Positions 27,101 to 38,110 of a stretch of 64,000 nt of DNA are shown here, one piece after another. The position numbers and the translations under genes are program-made. Numbering within the stretch: position 1 is the first letter of the stretch; each line of letters opens with the position of its first letter. The DNA is from Strix aluco (lineage: Eukaryota; Chordata; Aves; Strigiformes; Strigidae), in contig NC_133935.1 of assembly GCF_031877795.1 (NCBI RefSeq), positions 85,318,748-85,382,747 on the forward strand. The letters run 5' to 3'. The notes under the pieces were generated by a model that was not told where the DNA came from, made no database searches, and worked only from the letters and a program-made list of their open reading frames with translations.

Positions 27101-28431
27101 GGTAATTCACACTGCCCTAAACCAGCCCCAAACAGAGAGATGGGTGTTATTAATCACTGCTATGGGGCCTCTTGGGGATTGCTTGCCCACAAAAACGCTT
27201 TGGGGCAGAAGACTTCTTGAGAGCTTTTGATTTATGAACTTGCCACCAAATGTGCCGAACACACAGACAAGATAAGTGCACACTGGACATGAAACTAATT
27301 ATATACTATCTGCAGCCAGCCGTTCACAAGAAGGTAAATTAACGCTTGGCCATGAGACAGAGGATACTTTACACCTTTTGCAGGCCAGGTCCCAGGAGTA
27401 CACATACACACAGGTACTCCACAGCCTGAAGTTCAGTTCTCGTGTGGCTTCATGCTGTTTCTCAGTGCTTCTCCAATTCACCCTGTGTGGAAACCTTCTT
27501 GGAGCAACGTGTGGATGCAGGGATGTGCCTGGTCACCAAACCAGCCCCAGTCTTAATGGCTCCGGGAGCATTTCTCTAGTAGATGTGACATCCAAGCATG
27601 GTCTGGGAAGGGTTTCTCTTTGCAAGGTCATTTTGTGCTGGATCAGTTCCCCAGCTCAGGTCGTTGCACAGTGCCACGGCAGTGAGGCAAGGGATTTGGG
27701 GACTGTTAAATAGGGTATGGCAGCCTTAGTGACAGGTGAGGTGAGGATGGGGCTTGGAGATACTGGCTGGTGTAGGAGACATCAGGAAAAGTCTTCTTGT
27801 GAGGAGGTGCTGCTTGGAAGACCCTCCATAAGGCTCCTGGAGATGGGGCACAGAGATGGCACTTGTCGCCTGATGGCATTTCGTGAGCATCCAGGCTCCA
27901 GAAACACCATGGGGAGCAGAGACCCAGTCTCGGAGCAGTCCTCAAAGCCTGCAGAAGTGATGACAGGGAAGAGGAAAGACGGGAAGGAAGAGGCACTTCC
28001 CCGTGCCCATGCCAGGAGGATGCAGCACATAATTCCTGGCACAGAGGTTGCAGTTTCCACAGCAGTCCCCGAGGCTCAGCCTGACCTCCCTAACCACATG
28101 AAACTAAAATATATCTCTAATCCATCTGCTCATGAAGCCTGTTATTGTCGTGGTACCCAGGTGATGCCTAATGGGAGAAAATGCTCCTGGGATGGATGAG
28201 CACAGGAGGACTGGGACACGCCTTAGCTTAGACACTGGATTTAGGATCTGCCTCATCCCATCCCCAGTCTAGCATAGTCCCACTTACCTGAAAGAGCTGC
28301 TTTAACATCCCAAAAGGGTAGATTTCTCCCTGCAGCCCTTCAGACGTGTCTAAACTTCTCCATCGGCTCACTCTCACACTTGTTACTACTAGAGTCGTTT
28401 TTATTACCTCCATCAACGGTGCGAGGCGCTG
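21151..28431. other. Gene-free stretch
   Basis: More than 7 kb without a recognisable exon, mobile element or tandem array. Open frames are short, and many overlap on opposite strands in GC-rich patches, as expected by chance. A few AT-rich patches (for example 22,560-22,800 and 26,600-27,000) hold nothing I can name. Confidence 0.5.
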
Positions 28432-28444
28432 CCTCCAGGGGGCA
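28432..28444 (+). promoter_or_regulatory. CTCF-like motif
   Basis: The 13-mer CCTCCAGGGGGCA, preceded by TG, matches the core of the CTCF motif (CC-N3-AG-GGGGC) closely, in + orientation. CTCF sites are common, and a match alone does not show occupancy. Confidence 0.3.
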
Positions 28445-28864
28445 AGCCAGGATGCCTAAATTAGCTAAAGGGAACCTGTATAGGTGACTTCAGTCTGTCC
28501 AGGACCAGCCAGGTATCCCCAGCAGAGACCAAGTCTCCCTGCTCTGCTCAGCCTGCTGGAGCCCCTGGCTCTATGGGGCGCCCTGGGAGAAAGCATCTCC
28601 CTACCTGGGCATCTCCCGTGGGTAAATAAACAAATAGAGGAGGTAACGGCAGTGCTGAAGCACGATGCTGATGGACACCTGGGGTTTTGTTGGCCACAAT
28701 CCATCCCCCTCCCCTTTGCATGGGTGCTTTTCCAACAAAAAAGAAAATATAAGCCAGATTCCAGCCATGTACCACAGGTTTGGGAGCGCTGCTGCACCCG
28801 GCATTTGCTTTCCCAAGTGGGGACACGCTTTGGCTTAGCCGCCCTGGTCCTGGCTCCAGGTCCT

Positions 28865-29045
28865 GCTGGGGATGGCGATGCCACGGGCAAGGGTCTCGCT
28901 GGGGATGGTGATGCTGTGGGCGAGGGTTCTGCTGGGGACGGCAATGCCATGGGTGAGGGTCTCGCTGGGGATGGTGATACTGTAGGTGAGGGTCCCACTG
29001 CAGATGGTGATGCCATGGGCAAGGGTCCCACTGGAGACCCCCCTG
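28865..29045. repeat. 33-bp minisatellite, about 5.5 copies
   Basis: Copies begin at 28865, 28898, 28931, 28964, 28997 and 29030, exactly 33 bp apart. The unit is GCTGGGGATGGTGATGC followed by a GGGC(A/G)AGGGTCTC-like half. Because 33 is a multiple of three, the array stays open in one + frame (11-residue AGDGDAVGEGS-like repeat) and one - frame (Pro/Ser-rich repeat). The surrounding open frames (28484-29143 + and 28465-29031 -) have no recognisable flanking domain and are probably by-products of the array. Confidence 0.9.
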
Positions 29046-30679
29046 GCCCTGGCGATGCTGCCTGCTGCTCAGACGCAGGTCCTCATCTCAGCCTGCCTGC
29101 GAGGCTCCCGTTCCTGGTCGCTTCCCAAAACCCAGTCAGATGACAGGGTTATTTACTAAGGCTGGCAGGAAGGAAAGGCCATAAATTCCCCAGATATAAC
29201 GGCTGAGTCAGAGAACGAGGCGGCCGCGGCCAATTCCAGCGTGGCCTGAAAGAGCAGCTTAAAGGGAGGGGACAGGGTCAGCTGTGGCTCGTGCTGTCCC
29301 CCCCTAACCCGGGAGGCTAAGAGGGATGAGGAGGTATCAGACAGCAGGTCCCGCCAGCTCCCAGCGGTCCCAGAGCTGCTTTTGCTGGGCAGGCCACCCT
29401 GCATTTGCTTCCCGTGCTGGGAGGCAGCAGTTTTCTTTGGTCTCCTGCCCTGCTCGAGGATCATGGTTTGGTTGAAAGGCCTTGCAGACAGCCTGCCCTT
29501 CCACCCCAGGGATCACTGCTTCTCTGGCAGGAAAGCAAAAGGTTCAGCCTTCGGGGCTGAAGACCACGTATTATCTTCTGCAGGGTTTTTGCAACCCCTT
29601 GGGTTTTTTTAAAGAAAATAATTGCACATTCCTAAAATTAGCCCTGACGTGCTGCAAAAGCAAAATCAACACATTTCATTAAGAAAAAAAATAACCGCCA
29701 TAAGGAGACATTTGGATCCATTCACATGCATTTCTTTTTCCTCTGTTTGTTTGGTTGTTTGGGAGCAAATTCTCCAGCAGGCTTCAAGCAGCCACAAACC
29801 AAACCGGATAAATATTGTCTCTCCAGAAGGCTTTACCCCACGCTGCCTGCTCCTGCCCCTCACAGCGTATGGCCTCCACAGTTGACCCACCCAGACCCCA
29901 ACCCTGGTAATTTTGCTCCTGGTTCCCTCACCAGTTGTTGCATCCATTATTTCTGCTCTCTCCAGGTTTCTTCCTGCTCCATCTCAGGGGCACTCTAGAC
30001 CTCCTGGGAAGGACTTCCAGTGGGTCATGATGGAGGGTCCTACAGTTTCCGATGCCCACCCCCCATTTAAGACTTTACAAAAGCTCTGGGAATTGAAAAA
30101 TGCACCACTTGAGGACCAGATCCCACCACATCTCCAGACCTCTCAGGTGCCACCGTTGTATTGACCTCCCCCTTCAGTTCTCCTGTTCCTGGTGTGGTGC
30201 TGGTGTCTCACACACCAGCATCACGGTGCTGCAGCCCCAGGGACAACTGGTGATGCTCCGATTGTGGCATCTGCTACAGGCAGACACAGCCAGGAGAGAG
30301 GACAGGGTGCTGGGACCTGCCGTGGAAACCTCAGGTGAAAACAGCCCGTCTCCTGCTGTCTCCACCTCTTCCTCCTCCCCCTTCAGCCTCAATCCCCAGC
30401 AGATCCTGAGAAGGTTGACAGATGAAGGTCTTCCTTTCCCACCGCGGCTCCTGGCTCTCTCACTGAGGGTAACACTCTTCCCATCGCCAGCCTGATTTCC
30501 TTGCACTATTGAGATTTATCTGCGAGGAAAGACAAAAAGTCATGAAATCAGCCCCAGCAATAGCCTGTGTCCTTCCAGCCTGCTTAGGGAAGACACGAAT
30601 GCTCCCAGGTCTCTGTCCTCCGCTGCCCCCTCTCTCCTGACAGCCAGGAGAGCTCAGCTCAGCGCTCCAGGGACACGGC
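29046..30679. other. Gene-free stretch
   Basis: GC-rich in places (around 29,220-29,400), but with no recognisable exon, mobile element or tandem array. Confidence 0.5.
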
Positions 30680-30770
30680 TTATGCTACTCGAGCGATTCA
30701 CGGCTGTTGCTCAAGACCTCACGGATGGAAAGGTCTTGAGCAACAGCCGTGAATCGCCCAAGTAGCGTAA
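30680..30770. repeat. Long foldback inverted repeat (hairpin)
   Basis: The arms 30680-30719 and 30731-30770 are reverse complements at 37 of 40 positions, with an 11-base loop (30720-30730). The inner 27 bp (30693-30719 with 30731-30757) are perfect. The three differences are all transitions, at 30683/30767, 30690/30760 and 30692/30758. In a minus-strand transcript two of them become G-U pairs, leaving one A-C mismatch; in a + transcript there are two mismatches and one G-U pair. The size (91 bases folded) is in the range of a microRNA precursor, though the near-perfect pairing is more like a young hairpin or small inverted duplication. No known microRNA is recognised. Confidence 0.95.
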
Positions 30771-31361
30771 AGAGAAGGCGGTCAGGGAGCATTTTAGGTG
30801 CCAGGGGAGCGCGTAGGCAAGCACAGACCTGGGAGATTTCTGGTGAAACCAGTTTAAGCCACGCTAGCGAGTTGGAGAACTGAAGGTGGTGTAGAGATGG
30901 GGCACACATTTGAAGGCACAACGCTGTTCTTTGGTGGGCTGCCGGGCTGCTCATCACCGGCCTTTCAAGTGGTTTTTGTTGCAGGTGGGGAAAGGAAGCA
31001 GGTAGTAAACCTGGAGAAGGCGGCTATGTGCACCGGGGGACACAGCTGCCCTGTTCGCTCCAGGAACATATCTCTAAATATCAAACCAGCTAAGGATGAG
31101 GAGGGCTGGGTCTGCAGAAATACCTGTGAAAGACACCCGTAAGTATATTCAGAGGGTTAAAAAGAGACTGAGTGGGCTAAGTGGTGAGTAATGAAGATGT
31201 CACTCAACAAGATGAGATGTTTCAGTGTATTCAAAACCGCTTTACATTGGATGGAAATTTCCAGGTGTTTGGAACAAAACCAGAGAAAACTCTTTATTAT
31301 TTACCAAACTGCTTCAAATTTACTATTCTCTGTGTATCTCATTTTATACAGGAAGACATCG
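30771..31361. other. Gene-free stretch
   Basis: No gene recognised. The right part may be the 3'-ward continuation of the eroded LINE remnant that follows, but I cannot align it. Confidence 0.5.
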
Positions 31362-32017
31362 TCCTTCCAGATCATTAGCAAAGATGTTAATGAAACTTGA
31401 TCTTTAGCCCTGACTCTTGTTCCACCCTGATAAATGTGCCTTGCTCAATGTAGCACACTCTTGTTTAGGATTACTTACTGCATTTCAATGTGTTTTCAGT
31501 TTGTACAAACCACATTTCAGACCAATGCATTTTTTTTCTAATTTTTTTATTTCCTAAGACAAAGAAGCAAAATACATTAGTCAAAATAAAAACACATGTT
31601 CATAAAGGCTGTGCTGTCTTTATCCTCTGGCTGTGCCATTCTCTAACAGCATTCCTCTTCGCACCAAAAAGAGCTGGAAAAGAAGAAAACCTGGCAGTTT
31701 TCTGTGCCCATCGTCCCTCGAGTCTGACTCTTGTCTCATGGTAATTTTATTCCTCATCTGGCTTCTGCAAAGTTTCTCCCCATGGACACTATTGTGTGGA
31801 CAGAACCAAGCTCTAAATATTTCATCATGATTTTTTCTTAAATATTCATTCTATTATTTTTATAGGCTGGTGATTGCCAGAATTATATTCTCCCCCCTTT
31901 TTCTAAAATCACCACCACATTTCCTTTCTTCTTCCTCTCAGGATCATATTGCCCAAGATTTTAAAAGATAGCCACCCAAGGATCAATATGTTCATTAACT
32001 AATCCCGTTATTAGCAC
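31362..32017 (-). mobile_element. Eroded ancient CR1/L3-type LINE reverse-transcriptase remnant
   Basis: Two pieces of LINE reverse transcriptase lie in the right order on the minus strand. At 32017-31963 the translation reads VLITGLVNEHIDPWVAIF, matching the CR1-clade pattern VLxxLxxxIxxPLxxIF upstream of the catalytic core. At 31392-31362 it reads INIFANDLEG, matching the FNIFINDLxG segment that follows the GVPQGSVLGP motif. Stops and length changes interrupt everything between them. This was recognised at protein level only, so the boundaries are approximate and the exact family (CR1 or L3) is uncertain. Confidence 0.5.
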
Positions 32018-34329
32018 CTGAGAATGAGTACTGGATGATGTCTGCAACATACACAGATCGATTTCTTAAATATAAAATTTCTCAAGAACCCATTTTTTGT
32101 CTTTATCATTCACCTTTCCTTTCTCCCTGCACTTGGAGGACAAGATTTTAAGGAGTGCTTACAGTATTGGCCCTTTTGACCTGTCAGTAGTGTTGTTTTC
32201 CTCCTCATTCACCTTCCTGCGACATTTTTGGGTGAAAAAGGCCTTCTTAATCCTTCAATGAAGTCCAACTTGTTTTGCTGCCTGGCTCACTGTCCTCCTC
32301 CCAGCAATCCTTAACTGTCTCAAAAGGCTCCCGCTTGGTTACCTCCCTCTATTCTCCAGCCACGGGCAGATGTTCACCCCGCAGAGGGCTGTGCCAGCTG
32401 GAAATGTCACCGTGCCCCAGCTAATTGTTACCGTCCTCAGCTGGAAAGGACATTCTGCACCACTCTGTCAACGGCAAGTATCATTCTGACCCCAAACCCG
32501 CCGCATCCGCTCCAACGAGCGGTGCTGCTTCATGTTAAACGGGCTGGAGCAGCTGGTGGGTGGGGAGGGGCGGCTGGAGGGGGAGCACGTCCAGTGGCAC
32601 AGCTGGATCCAGGAGCACACATCTGTCCACGGCTCCCCATCCTTGAGCCTCTTGAGACTCAGCCTTGGCCAGCTTTTACATTGGACAATCTTCTGGCCTT
32701 CAGCCCTGGGTAGAGCCTTGCTTGGGATTTTCCAGCCTTTTCCCTCACTACTGGCTTTTACTCTTCCTTCAAGCACAGATTTAAAAACCTCCAAATCCCT
32801 GTTTTGCTTTCTAGTCCTATGCAATCCTCTCCGTGGCCCTGCTGAACTCCGTTCACAAGCGGCGCAGCCAAGGTTTCCCATCCATTCCTAGTCGGTAAGA
32901 AGCAGATTCAGGAAGGTCTTCCAAAGCGTAACTCATCACACGAGTGCATGTGGCAGACTCTCGCCTTGGGATGAGCAGCTGAGTTGGAAAGAAGTGGAGA
33001 GGGGGTGGAGGATTGGCTGGAAAAATATGAAAGCTCAGTGCAGTCTCGAAGCAGCAAGACAGCAGGACCCAGTAGTTTTAGGGAGGCTGGGGTGGTCCTT
33101 CAGGCTTACGGCAGGAGCTGCCTCGCGCTGTCGCTGTGGCGGATGGTGCCGATTAGCCACGGGCTCCTTTTCAAAGCATCAGGCCATCCTCTAGCTCCAA
33201 GGAGCTGGCGACTCAACCTCATGCCACGCAGCCGTAACCAGCTGTGACAGCTTTGATTTCTCCTGCGCTTGCCTTGCCGCCTCCAGGCTCTGCTACAGCA
33301 CCCGGAGGAATCGGCCCTTGCTGACAGCTTTGTCACCTTGGGCTGCCTGCAGCTCCGTGCCCCGACGAGAGACGCCAGCGAGGGCTGCTCCCAAAATAGC
33401 AGCGAGGCTCCTGGCTTTGGGTCAGACGTCCCCTGTGCTGGCCCTGTTGTGGGGAACGCACTTTGTACTGGCGTTTCTGCACTCACTGTCCAGACGTTCA
33501 CCTGTGGAAGGGGGAAAGGAGGAAAGTTTCAAGTGCAGAAGCATTTTGGGTGCCCCGTCTTATGCCTGAAGCATCACCCCATTCCGTGGAAAGCACAAAG
33601 AATAAACCATCCCACTTTAATCACTGTCGTGATTAAACCAAGAACCCACCGGTGATTTAGTATCAGATTGCAGCCCTGCCATGGGGAATAATTGCTACAT
33701 CACAGGGACTCGATGGTCATCGCCTCGCAGGGCAAACGGGAGCGACGGCGTCAGCCTGGGAGCCTGCGTTCCCCTGTAGGCTGGCCCTCGGGTGCTTTAG
33801 CTTTCAGGTCTGTGTTCTTCCCCAGGACCAGGCTCCGAATGGATTTCCCCGAAAGCAACTTAGAAACGGGGTGTGATTTTGACTGCGTGCACCCAGCAGA
33901 TCCTGGAGCACGACATGCACGAGCTAATGCAAAGCCCTTGAAGGTCTTACTACGTTATCTGCTTATTGTGTAGCTGGAGGAGACTAAGCAGTGAGGGAAG
34001 GTCACTGGCTTAGGGGATCCTGGGGCTGGCAGGGACAAGCCTGGAGGTTTGCTCACTGCCACCCAGGCCACAGCTCTGCAGAAGCCATCCCTGGGGGGAA
34101 CCACCAGAAATCGCCCAAGGCAGAATCTCTACAGCCTTTTTCTCCTGAACAAAGGAGTCATTTCCCATGGAAATACCCCAGACAAACTCCAGACACCTCA
34201 TCCCTTCTCCTTACAAACTCAGCCATGGCAGGGATGCTTTATTATCTTTCAAATCACAGCGATTTGCCTTTCCTCTCCCAATTCCATAACAATAGTTGGT
34301 GTTTAGAGGGCATTTTCCTTACCTTTACC
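32018..34329. other. Gene-free stretch
   Basis: The first part may continue the LINE remnant 5'-ward. CpG is moderately frequent at 33,120-33,420 but below island density. No exon recognised. Confidence 0.45.
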
Positions 34330-34375
34330 CCCTGCCAGTTTCTAGTAATTTATACAGAGGGAAACTGAAGCAGAG
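34330..34375 (-). repeat. MIR-like ancient SINE scrap
   Basis: ATTTATACAGAGGGAAACTG then AAGCAGAGAGACAAGGTAAG parallels the MIR core in reverse complement (ATTTTACAGATGAGGAAACT, GAGGCACAGAGAGGTTAAG). Only the core is recognisable. Confidence 0.4.
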
Positions 34376-36049
34376 AGACAAGGTAAGTTCATTTTTCAGT
34401 GCTAGAGCTCTCAGGAGTTGTGGCTCCTCTGGACCTCCTCCCTTGCCAGCCTGCCAGGACTGAAATTGCTGGGAAACAGAAAACAGAGATATTTGGGCAG
34501 AACTTTCCCCAAAAAACAGTTAAATCCTCACCCTACCTTCAAAGACTTTCCTCCCCTGCCCTGGGCAAGCCACCGAGTTTATTTGTGAGTCAGAAATAAT
34601 GACACCTCTTCACTTAGCAGCGTGAGGGTGCAGAAAGGAAAATAATGCTGAGCAGCGCTAAAACCCTAACACGCTCCTATTAACCACGGATTTCTGAACC
34701 TGCTTCTTCTTCGCGCGCTTTATCAACATGTTCACAGTTGCTGTTTATTTGGTAGAATTATTTAGCAGCAAAAGCTCTCCTAGTGGTGTTTTGACATCTG
34801 CCTCTCCTCCAAGAAGTTCGCATCTGAGATGCAGATGTGCCGGCTGCGACCTGCTGCAGGCAGACGTTGAATTGTGGAAGGAGGTTCAGATGAAACAGTT
34901 TTGATATGTAGAGCCCGAGGGCCCAATGTACCCCACCTGTATTCTCCAGGCTGTAACAACACCGTTATTTGTACTGAAATCAGTGGTAAAGTTTTCATCG
35001 AGTCTCACTACGCTGAATCAAGGCCTACAGATGGCACCAAACCGAAATATGATTGATGATTTTGCAAGCGCAAGCCAAAGGTGGGTGGAAAACGCATCTT
35101 GGAAACCAGCTTGGTAGCACTTTGATGCCTTCTGAAGTCTTACCAGAATGCAAAAACGTACCTGGCATTTTGCAGCTGTAAATATGGTCTTCACAGCCAC
35201 GTACAGCACTTCCAGCTGCACAGATGCTACTTATCTTTGTGTTCTCCTGGAACAAAACCTTGCTTTATTTTTCTCACTTCCAAAATAAACTTCCTTTTCT
35301 GCACTCCCACAGAGAATCGCCACCGGGAAGAAAAGCTGTGCAGAGTTTTCTATCCAGCAGATTGCCTCTCTGTTCCCTCTACCCTGAAAACCTGAAAGCA
35401 GAGCAGGGCTACTGTTTACAGAAAACCGAAGAGCATTTAAAGATGTCTTGTTTCTAAATACATCCATTTCTGATTGAAAGAAGCTGAGCTAGTCACATTG
35501 AAGGAGCTAATTAAAATGTAAACAGCATCGCTTTTAATTGCTAGCGCTAAAAATTGTCATTATTTATTTTAAAAGTCAAGGTGCATAAGAATATGTGTTT
35601 AATTGCAAAAAGAAGGAGGAGGTGAATTTTAAACGTACTTTGGAGATGCTGCAGTCTGAGCTCTGGCTGGTTGCTTCCATGAGAAAATGCAGTGGGCTTT
35701 TTCACCCTGCAAATCCTTCGATGCAGACACACAGTTTGATTTTTTTTTTTCTCTTTTAATGCATCTGTTTGTTTGTTTGGCCTTTTTTTTAAAAAAAAAA
35801 AAATCCTATTTCCCATCTTCTGCAATTCTCGCTCTTGGAGGAGTCTGGAAATCAGTCCAACACTTCCAGATCAGTCATTATTGGATGTTTTTCTGTTCAC
35901 GCTGTTAAATGGCTCGATTGTGTGTAATTAGTTAAAGATGTGAAGTGCCGACTAAGTGCTAAGTAATGTTACATAAGTGTAATGTATGGCAGACACACTG
36001 TGCCACAAAAAGCATAATACTATTTTGCACTTAACTAGCACCTCTTACC
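34376..36049. other. Gene-free, AT-rich stretch
   Basis: The stretch includes a T-rich tract at about 35,741-35,757 and a T-then-A palindromic run at about 35,784-35,803. The AT-rich 35,480-35,980 part has several TAATT words, but nothing I can name. Confidence 0.5.
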
Positions 36050-36235
36050 CCAGGTTGGCAGAGCTCCTCACTATCCCTGCTGGAGGTTGTCAGCACCCCG
36101 GAAAATTAGGTTATTGTTTTAATACGCATTTACAGCTGAGAAAACTGAGGCACAGAGCAGTTAAGTGCCTTGTCCCCATTCCTCTGGTGACTCAGCAGCT
36201 GAGGGACATCCCAAGTCCCACTGCCAGCTCTGGTT
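36050..36235 (-). repeat. MIR-type ancient SINE fragment
   Basis: The reverse complement of MIR is clear in the middle: CATTTACAGCTGAGAAAACT, GAGGCACAGAGCAGTTAAGT, then GCCTTGTCCC, and further on CCAAGTCCCACTGCCAGCTC. These follow the MIR order of core, CTTGCCC, then GGATTCGAACCC-side text. The element lies on the minus strand. The left boundary is approximate. Confidence 0.65.
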
Positions 36236-37944
36236 AGGGGTGACGCTCCATAACCCCTGGCTGCACGGCTGCTGCCACGCTCACTGTCGGCAAAACCCTG
36301 GGGTCACAGCCCTAGGGACAAGCTGAGAGCAGAGGGGGAGGATCTTTGCAGACGCTGCAGCCCGCCAGTGCGTGGGGAAAGGACCACTGGGTCGGTGCGT
36401 GGTGATGGGGGCCGGTTGTAGGTGTGCTGAGACAAGAGGCTTGTGTCCTCAGAAAGGCTCCCGTCCTAGTGAAGGATCGAGATCCCACCTCTTGCCTCTC
36501 CTCGGTCAACTGCTTGTTAGAAAGATCCATTTCCTTTGAAGGTGGCAGGCTTCTGCTTCCAGCAATGCATTTTTGTAGGGCTTGCTACATTGAGGAGGGA
36601 GAGGAAGAGCAGCTTCACCTCTTGCTGCCGAGCTTAAGTCATCTCCCAGCTCCCATTCCATGGATACACACTGGACAAAGCTGCCTGTTAACTCGAGGAC
36701 TTTCTGCCTGTGAAACCCAAGCAGCCATGCAGTGAGCCAGCACAGGTCGGGACATGGTTGAGCCATGGCAGGCCACTACTCTGTGCCTAAGGTCACCAGC
36801 CACGAGCTGGGAGTTGCCACCTCGACGGATTGCTGATCCAGACCCAGCCAGATTGGCCCCGGAGGGCTTGGGGCAGGATGCGCATCATCCCTGCTGCCCG
36901 GGCACCCCTGCTCTGTCCCCTCTTGCAGCATCACTATGTTCTTCCTCTTCCTTTTTCTGGTGAGCGAAGTCCTTGCAGACTCTCTCTCCCTCCCCGGGGT
37001 GTTTTCTCCAGGCCTTGAATTGCTGTTGTAACTGTGCCCTCCTCGGATTTTTAACATCCTCTGGAAAATTTAATTTCACACCGTATTTGTATGTTTAACA
37101 AAAATAATTCCAAACACCAAAAACAAGCCATGCCCTGACTGGCATTACGTAGCATTTGTGATAATTGGATTCTCGGAAAGCCAAGCACTTTCTGGGCTTT
37201 AATGAGATTCAAACTTTAATTACTGCGTCCCTTTCCCAGGCATGCAGTGGAAGCAGGGAGGAAAATGACCATAATCAGGTCTTCGGCATGTTGCAAGAGG
37301 TGGCCTCGATGGGTCGCATTTTGGTTCCTTAATGAGGGGCCATTCTTGCCACGCACAGTTGGAAAGCCAGTTTCTCTTGCATCGTGGCCTACATTTACAT
37401 CCCTTAGGATTTTGGCCACAAACCACTGCTGCATCTTCTCAGAAGAAGGCACTTCTCCACAGATGGAAAGCCAACAGAGATGGACCTGCGGGACAGGGAG
37501 ATGAGAACGTGTTTGGGGCTGGTGCAGACTTTCATTAAGGTCTTGATAATGAGTGATATAACACAGGGTGGTCCTTGGGCGGGGCCCAGGGTCCCTGCAG
37601 GACCAGCATCACCTTCCCGCAAACCCCTTGCACGGCTCTTCTCCTCCTGCACCGTGCAGATCCCAGGCAAATCTTGCCTGTAAGGCTGGGATGACTCATT
37701 TGCTGGCTTTCTCACTTCCCCGCCTCCATCCCGGAGGATGCGGTGTTTTGCCGAGTCTTATCTGCACTGAGGTTGGAGGAGGCAGATGAATGCAGTGGTT
37801 TCATGTCTGCAGAGGGATGGGCTCATTAACAGAAACACTTAAACTTTATCTGGGAGGAATCAAGATACCGCGTGGTCATCTGAGAGGACCTTTAAATTGC
37901 AACGTTCAGCCTGTGTGACGATGTTCAGATCCGAGCCAAGAGAA
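36236..37944. other. Gene-free stretch
   Basis: No exon, tandem repeat or recent mobile element recognised. Open frames are short and overlap on opposite strands. Confidence 0.5.
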
Positions 37945-38110
37945 ATTAATTACAAAAGAAAGGGCTTTGTTAGACACTGCATCAAATGCTTCATAGAGTT
38001 GATATATTGCCTTAAGGTGTTCCCACATCCACTCATTTTGTAAACTGATAAGAAATCTTTCCATCTATGTGTTCTTGATAGCCCCACAGCTTAACTTTTG
38101 TTACTCCATG
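37945..38110 (-). mobile_element. Eroded ancient CR1-type LINE remnant
   Basis: On the minus strand, 38034-37960 translates as EWMWEHLKAIYQLYEAFDAV then SNKAL. This follows the CR1-clade reverse-transcriptase block DVIYLDFSKAFDTVSHKAL, which carries the first catalytic aspartate; that first Asp position is altered here, while the second Asp (in AFD) is kept. The flanks cannot be aligned by eye. It is a dead relic, seemingly as old as the piece at 31.4-32.0 kb and on the same strand. It need not come from the same insertion. Confidence 0.5.

Noticed and set aside
27717-28199. Open frame of about 160 codons
   Set aside because: No recognisable domain, and its length is expected by chance. It overlaps another frame on the minus strand.
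28465-29143. Overlapping open frames of about 219 (+) and 188 (-) codons
   Set aside because: Both owe their length to the GC-rich 33-bp minisatellite. They lack domains, and the + frame opens at a GTG rather than an ATG.
32150-32275. Possible further 5' part of the ancient LINE
   Set aside because: The resemblance was to half-remembered repeat text only, with no readable protein blocks.
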